Source of the DNA: Bacteroidota bacterium
GTDB lineage: Bacteria > Bacteroidota > Bacteroidia > Chitinophagales > Chitinophagaceae
NCBI GenBank assembly: GCA_023391895.1
Contig: JAEWAC010000289.1
Coordinates: 1 to 15,666 of the forward strand
Length of the DNA stretch: 15,666 bases
Direction of reading: 5' to 3'
The notes beneath the pieces were generated by a model. It ran no database searches. It was not told the DNA's origin and worked only from the letters and a program-made list of their open reading frames with translations. The stretch's first letter is position 1, and every line of letters begins with the position of its first letter. The translations under genes were made by a program, and so were the position numbers. This document shows, piece by piece, positions 6,884 through 14,846 of this stretch.

Positions 6884-6984
6884 TTTCAGGGCTCTATAAG
6901 CTTGCAGCATCCCAATAACAGCGCTCCAGCGGCCCCTACAAATAAGCAATATTTCTTATATAAACCTGAATAGAGCCCCTGAAA
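6884..6984. repeat. Inverted repeat enclosing a possible structured RNA
   Basis: TTTCAGGGCTCTAT (6884-6897) pairs with ATAGAGCCCCTGAAA (6970-6984) over 14 bp with a single bulged base. Between them lies a smaller hairpin (ATAAG 6942-6946 with CTTAT 6955-6959). It sits just after the rplI terminator. It could be a small RNA on either strand, a remnant repeat element, or part of the next gene's control region. I recognise no known RNA family. Confidence 0.5.
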
Positions 6985-7024
6985 AAGAAAAAAAGTGGGA
7001 AAAAAAGGGCGTTTTTTTCTTTTT
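6982..7024. repeat. A/T-rich 13-bp perfect hairpin
   Basis: AAAAAGAAAAAAA (6982-6994) is the exact reverse complement of 7012-7024, with a 17-nt purine-rich loop containing GTGGG and AGGGCG. The right arm is a T-run interrupted by one C, so it could act as a terminator for transcripts leaving 6884-6984. Low complexity makes some pairing by chance plausible. Confidence 0.5.
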
Positions 7025-7074
7025 AAGCACTATAGCTTTTATTAATATATTTCCTTATTTTCGTTAGGTACTAG

Positions 7075-7104
7075 TGTTCTTTGCAGCCTCACAATTGTTC
7101 TTTG
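7075..7104 (+). repeat. Direct repeat TGTTCTTTG, 21-bp spacing, in the RRM gene leader
   Basis: TGTTCTTTG occurs at 7075-7083 and again at 7096-7104. The offset of 21 bp is two helical turns, so a protein could bind both on one DNA face. Alternatively they are leader RNA elements. They lie about 70-100 nt before the RRM gene ATG. Confidence 0.5.
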
Positions 7105-7175
7105 AACGTGGTAAATGTTCATAGGTGTATTGTTTGCTGTCAACACTTTCATTGTTTTTTAAACTTTTTCTCAAA

Positions 7176-7580
7176 ATGAACATTTACGTAGGAAATCTTA
7201 GCTGGAACCTGAAAGATCAGGACCTTTCCAACTTGTTTGCTCCATTTGGCGAAGTAGCCTCTGCTAAAATCGTTACTGACAAATTCACCCAACGCAGTAA
7301 AGGCTTTGGCTTTGTAGAAATGCCGGATGATGAACAAGCGCAGGCGGCCATTGCCCAACTCAACGGCAGTGAAGTTGACGGCAGAAACTTGGTTGTTAAC
7401 GAATCGCGTCCGAAAGAAGGTGGCAGCACCGGCGGCGGCGGTGGCTTCAAGAAAAGAAGCTTCGGCAACGGCGGCGGTGGCGGCGGCTTCAACCGCGGCG
7501 GCGGTGGCGGCGGCTTTAAAAAAGGCGGCAGCGGCGGTGGATACAACCGTGGCGGCGGTGGATACAGAGACAATTATTAA
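7176..7580 (+). CDS. Glycine-rich RRM RNA-binding protein
   Basis: 134 aa. Residues 1-78 form one RNA recognition motif with RNP2 (IYVGNL, 3-8) and RNP1 (KGFGFVEM, 42-49), both with the RNA-stacking aromatic residues. Residues 82-134 are a low-complexity tail of Gly runs with FKK, FNR and YNR spacers, ending YRDNY. This is the architecture of small Bacteroidota and cyanobacterial Rbp proteins, thought to bind mRNA in the cytoplasm, often in stress or cold responses. I chose the ATG at 7176 because it places RNP2 right at the N-terminus, as in relatives; an in-frame ATG at 7125 adds 17 hydrophobic residues (MYCLLSTLSLFFKLFLK) that do not fit. The gene is monocistronic, with a long upstream region and its own terminator 23 nt after the stop. 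Confidence 0.93.
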   Translation: MNIYVGNLSWNLKDQDLSNLFAPFGEVASAKIVTDKFTQRSKGFGFVEMPDDEQAQAAIAQLNGSEVDGRNLVVNESRPKEGGSTGGGGGFKKRSFGNGGGGGGFNRGGGGGGFKKGGSGGGYNRGGGGYRDNY

Positions 7581-7602
7581 TCAATATATTTCTGTTATTC
7601 GT

Positions 7603-7632
7603 AAAAGTCTGGTTCTTGAACCAGACTTTTTT
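7603..7632 (+). terminator. Intrinsic terminator of the RRM gene
   Basis: AAAAGTCTGGTTC (7603-7615) pairs perfectly with GAACCAGACTTTT (7618-7630); the innermost pairs must open to form the loop. The right arm runs into six T (7627-7632). It begins 23 nt after the RRM protein stop codon. Confidence 0.88.
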
Positions 7633-7656
7633 GTTTGGGATTGAGGAACGCCTTTT

Positions 7657-7676
7657 GTATGGACTTTTAAAAAAGT
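7657..7676 (+). repeat. Copy of the dispersed GTATGGACTTTT motif before the rhomboid gene
   Basis: GTATGGACTTTTAAAAAAGT here matches the reverse complement of 6782-6801 at 19 of 20 positions. Other copies of the 12-mer core are at 5162-5173 (minus), 6790-6801 (minus) and 6808-6819 (plus). A shorter GTATGGACT is at 14986-14994 (minus). This copy ends 3 nt before the rhomboid ATG, so it would form part of that gene's leader. Confidence 0.75.
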
Positions 7677-7679
7677 GAT

Positions 7680-8444
7680 ATGCTACCCATAGGCGATGAC
7701 AACAGCGACCGGCACTTAACCCCTATTGTTACTTATATCCTCATCCTGATCAATATTATTATTTTTGTGTTTGCCCAGGATCTGGGCCGCAACATCCATT
7801 TTACCTTTGCCTATGCTACCGTACCGGCCGAAATACTCACCGGCGGCGACATCATCACCCAGCCTACCCTGATACAAGATCCCTTGACCGGCCAAACCCT
7901 TGAAATGCCCGGCCTGCAACACACGCCCATCAATGTATACCTCACCCTTTTGACCTCCCTGTTTATGCACGGTGGTATTGCCCATATTGCCGGTAATATG
8001 CTGTACCTGTGGGTTTTTGGCGACAACCTGGAGAACCTGATGGGACACTTTAATTACTTGCTTTTTTACCTGATTTGCGGTGTGATTGCCAGCCTGGTCC
8101 ATGTCTTTACCTCGGCTTATCTTTCCCAAAGCATGCTCATTCCCAGCCTGGGTGCATCCGGTGCCATATCTGGGGTGCTGGGTGGCTATATGATTCTTTT
8201 TCCTTTGCGCCGGGTCTACATGTGGTTTTTCCTGTTTACCCTGGCGGTACCGGCCTTTGTAGCCCTGGGCGTCTGGATCGTTTTTCAAGTCATCAATGGC
8301 ATGGGCGCCCTTGGTGGCGAAGAAGCCGCCGGCGGCGTGGCTTACGCTGCCCATATTGGCGGTTTTGTGGCCGGTATTTTTTTGGTCAGAAGATTTTTGA
8401 ACCGCAGCCTGGTGTTAAAGCAAAAAAGAAAAACGGTTTGGTAA
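7680..8444 (+). CDS. Rhomboid-family intramembrane serine protease
   Basis: 254 aa, hydrophobic, with six or so membrane segments starting near residue 15 (IVTYILILINIIIFVFA). Rhomboids cut transmembrane helices of other proteins inside the inner membrane. The catalytic dyad is visible: Ser160 in GASGAISG (158-165) and His225 in AAHIGGFVAG (223-232). The family signature HGGIAHIAGNMLYLWVFG (97-114) provides the oxyanion-hole and structural His and Asn residues (H102, N106). A large loop after the first helix (about 40-85) precedes it. Substrates cannot be inferred. The start follows the repeat at 7657-7676 by 3 nt. Its last 30 nt overlap the 3' end of the convergent lipid kinase gene. Confidence 0.93.
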   Translation: MLPIGDDNSDRHLTPIVTYILILINIIIFVFAQDLGRNIHFTFAYATVPAEILTGGDIITQPTLIQDPLTGQTLEMPGLQHTPINVYLTLLTSLFMHGGIAHIAGNMLYLWVFGDNLENLMGHFNYLLFYLICGVIASLVHVFTSAYLSQSMLIPSLGASGAISGVLGGYMILFPLRRVYMWFFLFTLAVPAFVALGVWIVFQVINGMGALGGEEAAGGVAYAAHIGGFVAGIFLVRRFLNRSLVLKQKRKTVW

Positions 8445-9269
8445 ACAACTGATGTGAAACAAGCTGGCATAGCAGTATTCCCCATCCACATGGGCGTGCA
8501 AAGGCACGGCAGACTCAATGGTAACCTGGGTGGTGTGCCGGTAGTGAACAAAAGGCAGTTGAAGATGGGCACCTTTTTCAATAACCGGCAAATAGCGGAT
8601 GCGCTGGCCGGCTGCAATTTTGCCTACGACCATTACGTCCAGCAGGGCGTCGGTTACACTGGCCTTGGGTGCTACCTGAAAACTACCACCATAGCGGGCA
8701 CCATTGGCCACGCTGATCATAAAGCAATCCTGCGCCAGGGTTTCGTGGTCCAGGCGCAGCTGGCAGTACTTTTCTTTGTAGGTAAAAATGTTTTTCAGTA
8801 TCGACAGCAAATAAGTGGCTTTGCCGGCTACTTTCTTTTTTCCTTCCACCGCCCTTACAATGGCGCCATCAAAGCCTATGCCCACGCCATTTAAAAACAA
8901 CTGGCCGTTGCACAGGCCGGCATCTATCGGCCGGGGCTGCGCCTGCAGCACCCGCTCCACCTGCTGCTCCATCGTTATATCGCCATACAACGTCCAGTGC
9001 AGGTCGTTGCCGCTTCCCGCCGCAAAAACCGTCAGCGGCAATTGCAGGTCAGGGTATTGGTTGATAAAATAATTCACCGTCCCATCGCCACCAATGATCC
9101 AGGCTTCGGTAATCCCCGTCCACACCTGCGGCCAGTAAGTAGTGAACAGCGAAAAAGAAATGTTTTTGCTTTTTAGCAGCACCGCTATGGCATCCGCCAG
9201 CAATATTGATTTTTCCTTTTCAATAGCCGGATTACAAATCAGGGCAATATGCTTTCGGACTTCAGACAT
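8415..9269 (-). CDS. Diacylglycerol kinase family lipid kinase (DagK/YegS type)
   Basis: 284 aa from the chosen start. Proteins of this family use ATP to phosphorylate diacylglycerol, sphingoid or related lipids at the inner face of the inner membrane. The catalytic nucleotide-binding loop GGDGTVN is at 60-66, followed by GSGND (85-89), NGVGIGFDG (127-135), ANGARYGGSFQVAP (188-201) and HVDGE (260-264), all in the expected order, so an active enzyme is likely. I prefer the ATG at 9267-9269 (MSEVRKHIALICNP), which puts the first beta-strand near the N-terminus; the in-frame ATG at 9300-9302 would add 11 residues. The true substrate is unknown. The gene overlaps the rhomboid gene tail to tail. 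Confidence 0.9.
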   Translation of the reverse strand: MSEVRKHIALICNPAIEKEKSILLADAIAVLLKSKNISFSLFTTYWPQVWTGITEAWIIGGDGTVNYFINQYPDLQLPLTVFAAGSGNDLHWTLYGDITMEQQVERVLQAQPRPIDAGLCNGQLFLNGVGIGFDGAIVRAVEGKKKVAGKATYLLSILKNIFTYKEKYCQLRLDHETLAQDCFMISVANGARYGGSFQVAPKASVTDALLDVMVVGKIAAGQRIRYLPVIEKGAHLQLPFVHYRHTTQVTIESAVPLHAHVDGEYCYASLFHISCLPNRFSFLL

Positions 9270-9334
9270 AATGGGTGCTGTAAGATGCGGAAAATAATTC
9301 AACTACAGCCATGCATTTCTTGTTACGAAAGCAC

Positions 9335-9342
9335 CAAAGTTA
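9335..9342 (-). promoter_or_regulatory. Candidate -7 box of the lipid kinase gene
   Basis: On the minus strand this reads TAACTTTG, an exact TAnnTTTG match, 32 nt before the upstream ATG (9302) and 65 nt before the preferred one (9269). A TTG at the 19-bp spacing is missing. I see no clear terminator between it and the end of the macroglobulin gene (9441), so read-through transcription is also possible. Confidence 0.45.
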
Positions 9343-9440
9343 AATAAGGACAAAAAACTTTTCTACCCCTTCAACATTGACGCTTCCGCAACTTTTAAAA
9401 ACCCCATGTCCGCAGCAGGCTGCAGGTTGCTCATTCCAAA

Positions 9441-12400
9441 TTATGGTCGTACAATCCGAATGACACCGGCTCCATGGTAAGAATGATACTCCCCATTATA
9501 CATGGCATCGGCACTCACAGGCCCTTGCCTGAAGTTACCCAACGACACGGCCCTGACAGCGTAATAATAGGTTTGTTTGGGCGCGGTCGCATCTACAAAA
9601 AAATGAATCCGGTCGTCCCTCACATCCAGGGCCACCGGCTCCGATGCATTTTTGATCCAGTCCATGCCCGGCAGATCTTTGGTGCGGGGATTTTCTATTT
9701 CAAAACCAGCCGGCAACAAGTCGGTTATCACAATGTTTTCGATGGTGGAGCTAAAGGCTTTCTCCAGCGTAATGCCTACGATCACCAGGTCATTTTGGGT
9801 AAAGGTGCTGCCGGTAAGTACCCTGCCATGCCGGTCGTAAAACTGCCGCCGCACTTTGATAAAGTTATCTTCTTCCTTATAGGCGCCACTGCTGCTAATG
9901 CCTTGCGCCTGCCAGGAATAATACAACTGGCCGGAACCTTTGGTAACGATCTCCAACGGGCCCTGTTGCAGCAATTCTTTTCCCCCTTTCCACTCGCCGC
10001 CCTGGATCCTGGCGATTACTTTGCCGCCGCTTTTTACTTCTGCGGTAACGTTGGATTGCGCGGCCGCCCGGGCCAGTTTGCCCAGTGCTAAAAAGGACCA
10101 GGCTCTTTCCTGCGTATTTAAATAGCGCTCCCGTTTCAGTTTGTCACTTACGTGTTTTGCTATAAGAGGTATTTGAGCATTACCGGGATCTACATCAAGT
10201 AAAGCATTCAACGCAATGGCTTCGTCCCGCAGGTCGCTGTAAAAGCTGCCGCCGGTTTGTTTTACGGAAGTCTCGCCGGCAAAGGAGGTGGGTAAAAAGG
10301 CATTGTAGGAACGCTTATCGCCAGCCACGGCATAGGCGGCGGAAAGCAAGTACTTGCCATCCAGCGCCAGCAGGGGCGCATTGGCTTTGTAATAGTTCAT
10401 GGCCGACACTTGTGGCCGGTTGGCCATTGACAATACATACAGGCTATACGCCACTTCTTTGGGTGCGATCTTGCGCTGCTGATCGCGGTTATAGTAATAC
10501 GTTATGGTTTGCTTTGTTTTCAGGCGGTTGCTGATGTAGGAAAGCACCGTTTCCAGCAGGCTGGCATCCACATCAAAGCCGGCTTTGCGGGCTTCCAATA
10601 AAAAATGAGCCGCATACACGGTGGTCCACCAGTCTTCGGTGCCTTCGCCATCCCAAAGCGTCACCGCACCATTGTACAATTGCCGCATTTTTATTTTCCG
10701 AATGGCTTCCAGCACGTTGTTGTTTGCATTCTGACGGCCTTCGTTCTGCCAACCCATCCGGTCTGCAAAATCGCCATAATACAATTGCGGGAAGGCGGCC
10801 GATATGGTTTGCTCGGTACAGCCAAAGGGATACTGCACCAGGTAGCGCAACTGTTCGGCCACTTCGGCTACAGGCGACGAGCTGACCACCAGTTCATAGG
10901 AGGCACTGCCGGGCATAAAGTCGTTGGCGGGCATCGCCATGCGCTGCGTAGACCCGCCGGCTATAGAACCGCTGCCGGTCATCTTTTGCAGGGTGGAAGG
11001 TGGCCGTACGCCAATTTCCAGGGCTTCGCTGAACTTTTCACCCAGGGCATTGACGGTTACATTAATTTTTGCCACATCAATGGTGGGACTGGCCACCACC
11101 TGAAACTGCACCCGGCCTTCGCTATGGGGCTGTAAGGAAACTTCCTGTGTGGCTGCTCCCAACACCTTTACAGGACCGGAAACCGCAAGGGAGGCCTGCC
11201 CGCCAGCAGCCCGGGCCGTGGTATTAGAAATGGTAACCGGCACCAGCACCGTATCACCAGGACTTAAAAAACGCGGCAAGGCGGTACTCAGCACCACCGG
11301 GTCGGCCACCGCTACGGTTGCTTCTGCCGCACCAAACCGTTCGTCTTTAAAAGCCACCGCCATCAGTCGTACTTCGCCGCTAAACTGCGGTATGTCCACC
11401 TCAAATTCCGCCTTGCCACTGCCATTGGTTTTCCGGATGCCGCTCCAGTAGGAAAGTATCTTGATGCGCTTGGCTGGCATGGGGTTGATGCGTTTCGCCA
11501 TTTCGAGGTCACCATCACCACCGGTGCTGCTCAACCGGGCTCTTACCTCCGGGAACAACAATGGATACACATCATAAGCCGCCACATCCAAAGCCCGTTT
11601 CTGATAGTAATAGCGGTACGGATCGGGGGTTTTAAAATCCGTTACCTGCAACACACCGTTATCAACGGCCGCCAGGGTTACATAGCTGCCTGGTGCCGCT
11701 TTTACACTTACTTTTTGACGGGTATGGGAGCGAACGCTTTTTTGGGCCGCAATTTCAACGGCAATGTTCCGGCCCGGCTCCTGCACCTTGATGTTCTCAA
11801 AGCCATGGGCCACGGTTAACGGAATATCAGAAATGCCATGTGGCTTGAACAAGGTAGCCGTAACATATACATTGGGTACGTGGGCACCGGTCAGTTTTAC
11901 CTCCAGCGAAGCGGTACGTTTAGCCACCTCCAGGTACTGGTGCGACAACACGCCCTCCCGCTCCATTGTTACCAGCATGCGACCGCTGAATGGCGTTTTA
12001 AAAAGCAGCTTAGCGGTTTCGCCACTTTCATAAGCCTCTTTGTCCACTTCTATATCAATCTGGCCTTCCGTATTGACCTCAAAAGAAGCCGCATCGCCAC
12101 CCCAACTACCATAACTGTAAAAACTTTTGCGTACATACGTATGGGCGCCGGGCCGATACACCCGCAGCTCATAATCGCCGGGAGAACGGGGAATAAACAT
12201 ATACTGACCCGTTCCGGAAATGCTGATCGTTTTTTCTTCCACCACCTTGTCTTCCTTTTGCGAATCATAGCGGAAGTAATGGCCGCTCTTGGTCAGCACC
12301 GTTCTGTATTCATGCTTGATGACCTGTACCCGGGCCGTAGCCGTAACGCCATTACCTTCTTTATCCACGGCCGCCAGAGCAAAAGGCACAGCCTGGTTCA

Positions 12401-14846
12401 GCGGATGATAATAATAGCCATTGTCCTTTACACCATAAAAAACAGGCTGCGTATAAATGTTGGCAGCGGCATACCGGCTTACCGGTCTTCCGGTTTCATC
12501 AAAAACGGTGGTGTAAAAATTAGCCTGCAATAAGCCGCTGTTGATGTACAACTGGGGCACCGTGAAAGAAACAGCTGCATTTCCCTTTTCATCTGTTTTG
12601 CCTTCTTTTACTTCTTTATCAAAAAACGTTTGTCCGTTGGCCAGTGTAAAATCATAGTCTCGGAACTTCGATGCGGTAAAGCTTTTTTGCTTTACCTGGA
12701 TTTCAGTTTCAAAATTGCGGCTCGCTGCCGGCGGCCCAAAAAAGTTTACCGCGGCTATTTGCAAGCCTACTTCATCTGCCGGCTGCAAAAAAGGCTTGTT
12801 TAAAGTAGTGGTGAGTTTGATACGATCAGGCACAAATTCTTCGATCATAAAGTTTTGGGAAGCCAGCAAAATATCGTTGGAACTATAGACCTCCATCAGG
12901 TAACTGCCGGTGATGGCAGCCGGTGAAATGTCTACGCTGCCTTCGGTGGCGCCCTGCTCGTTCAAACCTTTGCGCATGGTTTTGAGCTCTTTTCCATTGG
13001 GCAGCAACATCTTTATTTTTACCGGCAACTGGCTCGGGCTTTTCCACTGTTTGTCCCGCACCACTACGGCAAAATTTACTTTCTCTCCCGGCCGGTAAAT
13101 GTCTCTTTCTGCATAAATAAAAGCATCCAGGCCGGTGGCATTGATCCGCTTGCCGCCCACATCAAAACGGGAGGTGTTGACCCTGGTATTGTGAAACGGC
13201 AGATAGGTAAAATCATCGGCCGTTTTGGCAATGATCATGGCCGGCTTGAAGCCTGCAAAATCCCGTTGGCTGGTGGGTATCTCCGCTACGCCTTCCCCGT
13301 TGGTAGCACCGGTGCCTAACAGCTGATTGTTGAGGCCGTATACATTGATGGTGACGCCATTCATCGCCTGCGCCGTCTGCAGCGAGTTGGCAAAAACCAG
13401 CATTTTGTCGCCGCCTTGTTTGGCGATCAAACCAATATCCGATAAGGAAATAAAACGGCTATCCTGCACCCAGTAGTCTTTGGCCGAACGCAGGGCCACG
13501 TGATAAATGCCTTTGATGTCCGGCAGCCGGTCTTCAAACTGCGACAGGTTGAGGAGACGGCCGTTGCCCGAGCGGGGCAGCGAGCGGGTATCAATTTCTT
13601 TTGAATAAATAATATCTCCGGCCAGCGCATCGGCATAATTACTATACCCTTCTTCTTCATAGCTGGCATAGCGGGCTTCCTCTTCCTCATCCCGCGGATA
13701 ATAGCCATTGCGCTGCGCCATCAGCAGGTTGTTCTCGTAAATCTTGGAGATGATCAGTTTTACCTTGGGCGTGTTGGTAATGCGTACTTCCAGGTTGCCG
13801 CCGCCCTGCTTGGATAAATAAATGGCCTTGCTGTTGGTAAAACGAATATTGGATTCCAGGTCGCCAAAGGCCACACTGCCATCGTAGTCTTCCCGCAGGG
13901 TGCCGCCAATTACACCTCGGAGTCCTTTATGAATGGTATAGGCATACGCTTTTTCTGCATCAAAGTCATTGCTTCGCAGGGTTACGCCAAAATCATTGTA
14001 GTCAACGGTGTATTGGATAGCCGGTTGAAATTGGATCAAAGAAGCCAGGTTCTGCCCCGTTAGCTTCTGGCTGGTATAAATCTGCACCACGCCTTCCGTG
14101 CCATTGTGCTCTGCTTCCACATTGTTGATGTTCAGCACATAAGGCGATGGAATCGAAAGCGAGGTAGTGATGGCTTCTTTGGTGCTGTTCTTACCATTTA
14201 CCGGCAGCAGTCCTTTTTCGATGATAAATTTGGCATCATAAGCTTTGTCTTCTCCTTTAAAATTAGCCAGTCGTACGGTTATTAAAGGGCTATTGCCGGC
14301 ATGCTGCACCGTAAACTCTCTTTTACTGCCTTCTACTTCAATACGCAGTTTGTCTTTTACCTCTTCCGCCTTTACCGGATAGTTGAATTGCAGGCCAATT
14401 TGCGGCGCTGCGGTACGGGTACCTTCATCCAGCAACACCCAGGTTACCTGTGCACCATCCAACTGCAGCGGCGCCGTATGAAACGCTATGGCATCACCGT
14501 CTTTTACGCCATCCCATTTGCTAAAGCGCAATGCTTCGGAACTGACAGCGGCTTTATACGTAGTGGAAGGCAACAGGGGACGCGAAGGAGAAAATACCAG
14601 CTGGTCCGGTCCTTCCCAGCGAAAGCGGCCGGGTATATGGGGTTTAAAAGAAATGTATTCGGTAGAGTCCCATTGATTGATAAGGGAGTCGGGCATGAGC
14701 GATTTGCTGAAGTGAAAAACCAGGTTGCCCAGTTGCGGTACTTGTCCTTTGGCATTGGTATAATCAAGGGAAACGGAATCCTGCCGGCAGGAAGATAAGA
14801 AAAGGCCCATGATGCAGCCCAGCAGGAAAAAAGTTTTAAAACGCAT
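9441..14846 (-). CDS. Bacterial alpha-2-macroglobulin family lipoprotein (thioester-containing)
   Basis: 1801 aa, a typical size for the bacterial family (E. coli YfhM relatives). It begins MRFKTFFLLGCIMGLFLSSC, a lipoprotein signal with lipobox LSSC, so Cys20 would anchor it in a membrane facing the periplasm. An N-terminal Ig-like region and successive macroglobulin domains follow, including the conserved segment YAERDIYRPGEKVNFAV (578-594). A bait-like region lies around 920-1070. The central A2M segment is around 1125-1215 (YWSGIRKTNGSGKAEFEV). The thioester domain is about 1325-1600 with the intact motif GCTEQ (Cys1343-Gln1346). A C-terminal receptor-binding-like domain ends at 1801. Such proteins are thought to be cleaved by an attacking protease, change shape, and bind it covalently through the thioester. 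An acidic insert (DEEEEARYASYEEEG, 386-400) interrupts the N-terminal half. It lies divergent from pbpC, its usual partner. Confidence 0.95.
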   Translation of the reverse strand: MRFKTFFLLGCIMGLFLSSCRQDSVSLDYTNAKGQVPQLGNLVFHFSKSLMPDSLINQWDSTEYISFKPHIPGRFRWEGPDQLVFSPSRPLLPSTTYKAAVSSEALRFSKWDGVKDGDAIAFHTAPLQLDGAQVTWVLLDEGTRTAAPQIGLQFNYPVKAEEVKDKLRIEVEGSKREFTVQHAGNSPLITVRLANFKGEDKAYDAKFIIEKGLLPVNGKNSTKEAITTSLSIPSPYVLNINNVEAEHNGTEGVVQIYTSQKLTGQNLASLIQFQPAIQYTVDYNDFGVTLRSNDFDAEKAYAYTIHKGLRGVIGGTLREDYDGSVAFGDLESNIRFTNSKAIYLSKQGGGNLEVRITNTPKVKLIISKIYENNLLMAQRNGYYPRDEEEEARYASYEEEGYSNYADALAGDIIYSKEIDTRSLPRSGNGRLLNLSQFEDRLPDIKGIYHVALRSAKDYWVQDSRFISLSDIGLIAKQGGDKMLVFANSLQTAQAMNGVTINVYGLNNQLLGTGATNGEGVAEIPTSQRDFAGFKPAMIIAKTADDFTYLPFHNTRVNTSRFDVGGKRINATGLDAFIYAERDIYRPGEKVNFAVVVRDKQWKSPSQLPVKIKMLLPNGKELKTMRKGLNEQGATEGSVDISPAAITGSYLMEVYSSNDILLASQNFMIEEFVPDRIKLTTTLNKPFLQPADEVGLQIAAVNFFGPPAASRNFETEIQVKQKSFTASKFRDYDFTLANGQTFFDKEVKEGKTDEKGNAAVSFTVPQLYINSGLLQANFYTTVFDETGRPVSRYAAANIYTQPVFYGVKDNGYYYHPLNQAVPFALAAVDKEGNGVTATARVQVIKHEYRTVLTKSGHYFRYDSQKEDKVVEEKTISISGTGQYMFIPRSPGDYELRVYRPGAHTYVRKSFYSYGSWGGDAASFEVNTEGQIDIEVDKEAYESGETAKLLFKTPFSGRMLVTMEREGVLSHQYLEVAKRTASLEVKLTGAHVPNVYVTATLFKPHGISDIPLTVAHGFENIKVQEPGRNIAVEIAAQKSVRSHTRQKVSVKAAPGSYVTLAAVDNGVLQVTDFKTPDPYRYYYQKRALDVAAYDVYPLLFPEVRARLSSTGGDGDLEMAKRINPMPAKRIKILSYWSGIRKTNGSGKAEFEVDIPQFSGEVRLMAVAFKDERFGAAEATVAVADPVVLSTALPRFLSPGDTVLVPVTISNTTARAAGGQASLAVSGPVKVLGAATQEVSLQPHSEGRVQFQVVASPTIDVAKINVTVNALGEKFSEALEIGVRPPSTLQKMTGSGSIAGGSTQRMAMPANDFMPGSASYELVVSSSPVAEVAEQLRYLVQYPFGCTEQTISAAFPQLYYGDFADRMGWQNEGRQNANNNVLEAIRKIKMRQLYNGAVTLWDGEGTEDWWTTVYAAHFLLEARKAGFDVDASLLETVLSYISNRLKTKQTITYYYNRDQQRKIAPKEVAYSLYVLSMANRPQVSAMNYYKANAPLLALDGKYLLSAAYAVAGDKRSYNAFLPTSFAGETSVKQTGGSFYSDLRDEAIALNALLDVDPGNAQIPLIAKHVSDKLKRERYLNTQERAWSFLALGKLARAAAQSNVTAEVKSGGKVIARIQGGEWKGGKELLQQGPLEIVTKGSGQLYYSWQAQGISSSGAYKEEDNFIKVRRQFYDRHGRVLTGSTFTQNDLVIVGITLEKAFSSTIENIVITDLLPAGFEIENPRTKDLPGMDWIKNASEPVALDVRDDRIHFFVDATAPKQTYYYAVRAVSLGNFRQGPVSADAMYNGEYHSYHGAGVIRIVRP

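Larger units (their letters stand above)
6822..7175. other. Gene-free structured region upstream of the RRM protein
   Basis: 354 bp without a supportable gene. It begins with AATTGCTG repeated 10 bp apart (6821 and 6831), then two inverted-repeat structures (6884-6984 and 6982-7024, listed separately). An AT-rich stretch that probably holds the promoter follows (TATTTTCG at 7056-7063 is a one-mismatch -7 candidate without a -33 partner), then two TGTTCTTTG copies 21 bp apart. If transcription starts near 7070, the RRM gene has a leader of about 100 nt. Confidence 0.55.

Noticed and set aside
7125..7175. Upstream ATG giving the RRM protein a hydrophobic N-terminus resembling a signal peptide
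   Set aside because: Small RRM proteins start with MNIYVGNL right before RNP2, and a cytoplasmic RNA-binding protein should not be exported; the extension is leader sequence read in frame.
4981..7175. tRNA, tmRNA or rRNA genes in the two long gaps (4981-5634 and 6822-7175)
   Set aside because: No cloverleaf, T-loop GTTC-type motif with matching acceptor stem, or rRNA-like conserved segment was seen; the stems present are simple inverted repeats.
7217..7573. Proline-rich open frame antisense to the RRM gene
   Set aside because: Proline runs are the expected reverse reading of GGC/GGT glycine codons, so this is a shadow of the Gly-rich tail.
9386..9436. Possible terminator after the macroglobulin gene (GCAGCAGGCTGC and nearby GCAAC/GTTGC)
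   Set aside because: The stems are only 5 bp, and the minus strand lacks a T-run directly after a stable GC stem, so I do not list it as a terminator.
10605..12533. Long open frames on the plus strand inside the macroglobulin gene (10605-11135 and 11838-12533), and similar ones near 9474-10091 and 14301-14798
   Set aside because: They lie antisense to a continuous 1801-codon gene with clear domain motifs, and their translations show no recognisable family or signal; they arise from the codon bias of the real gene.
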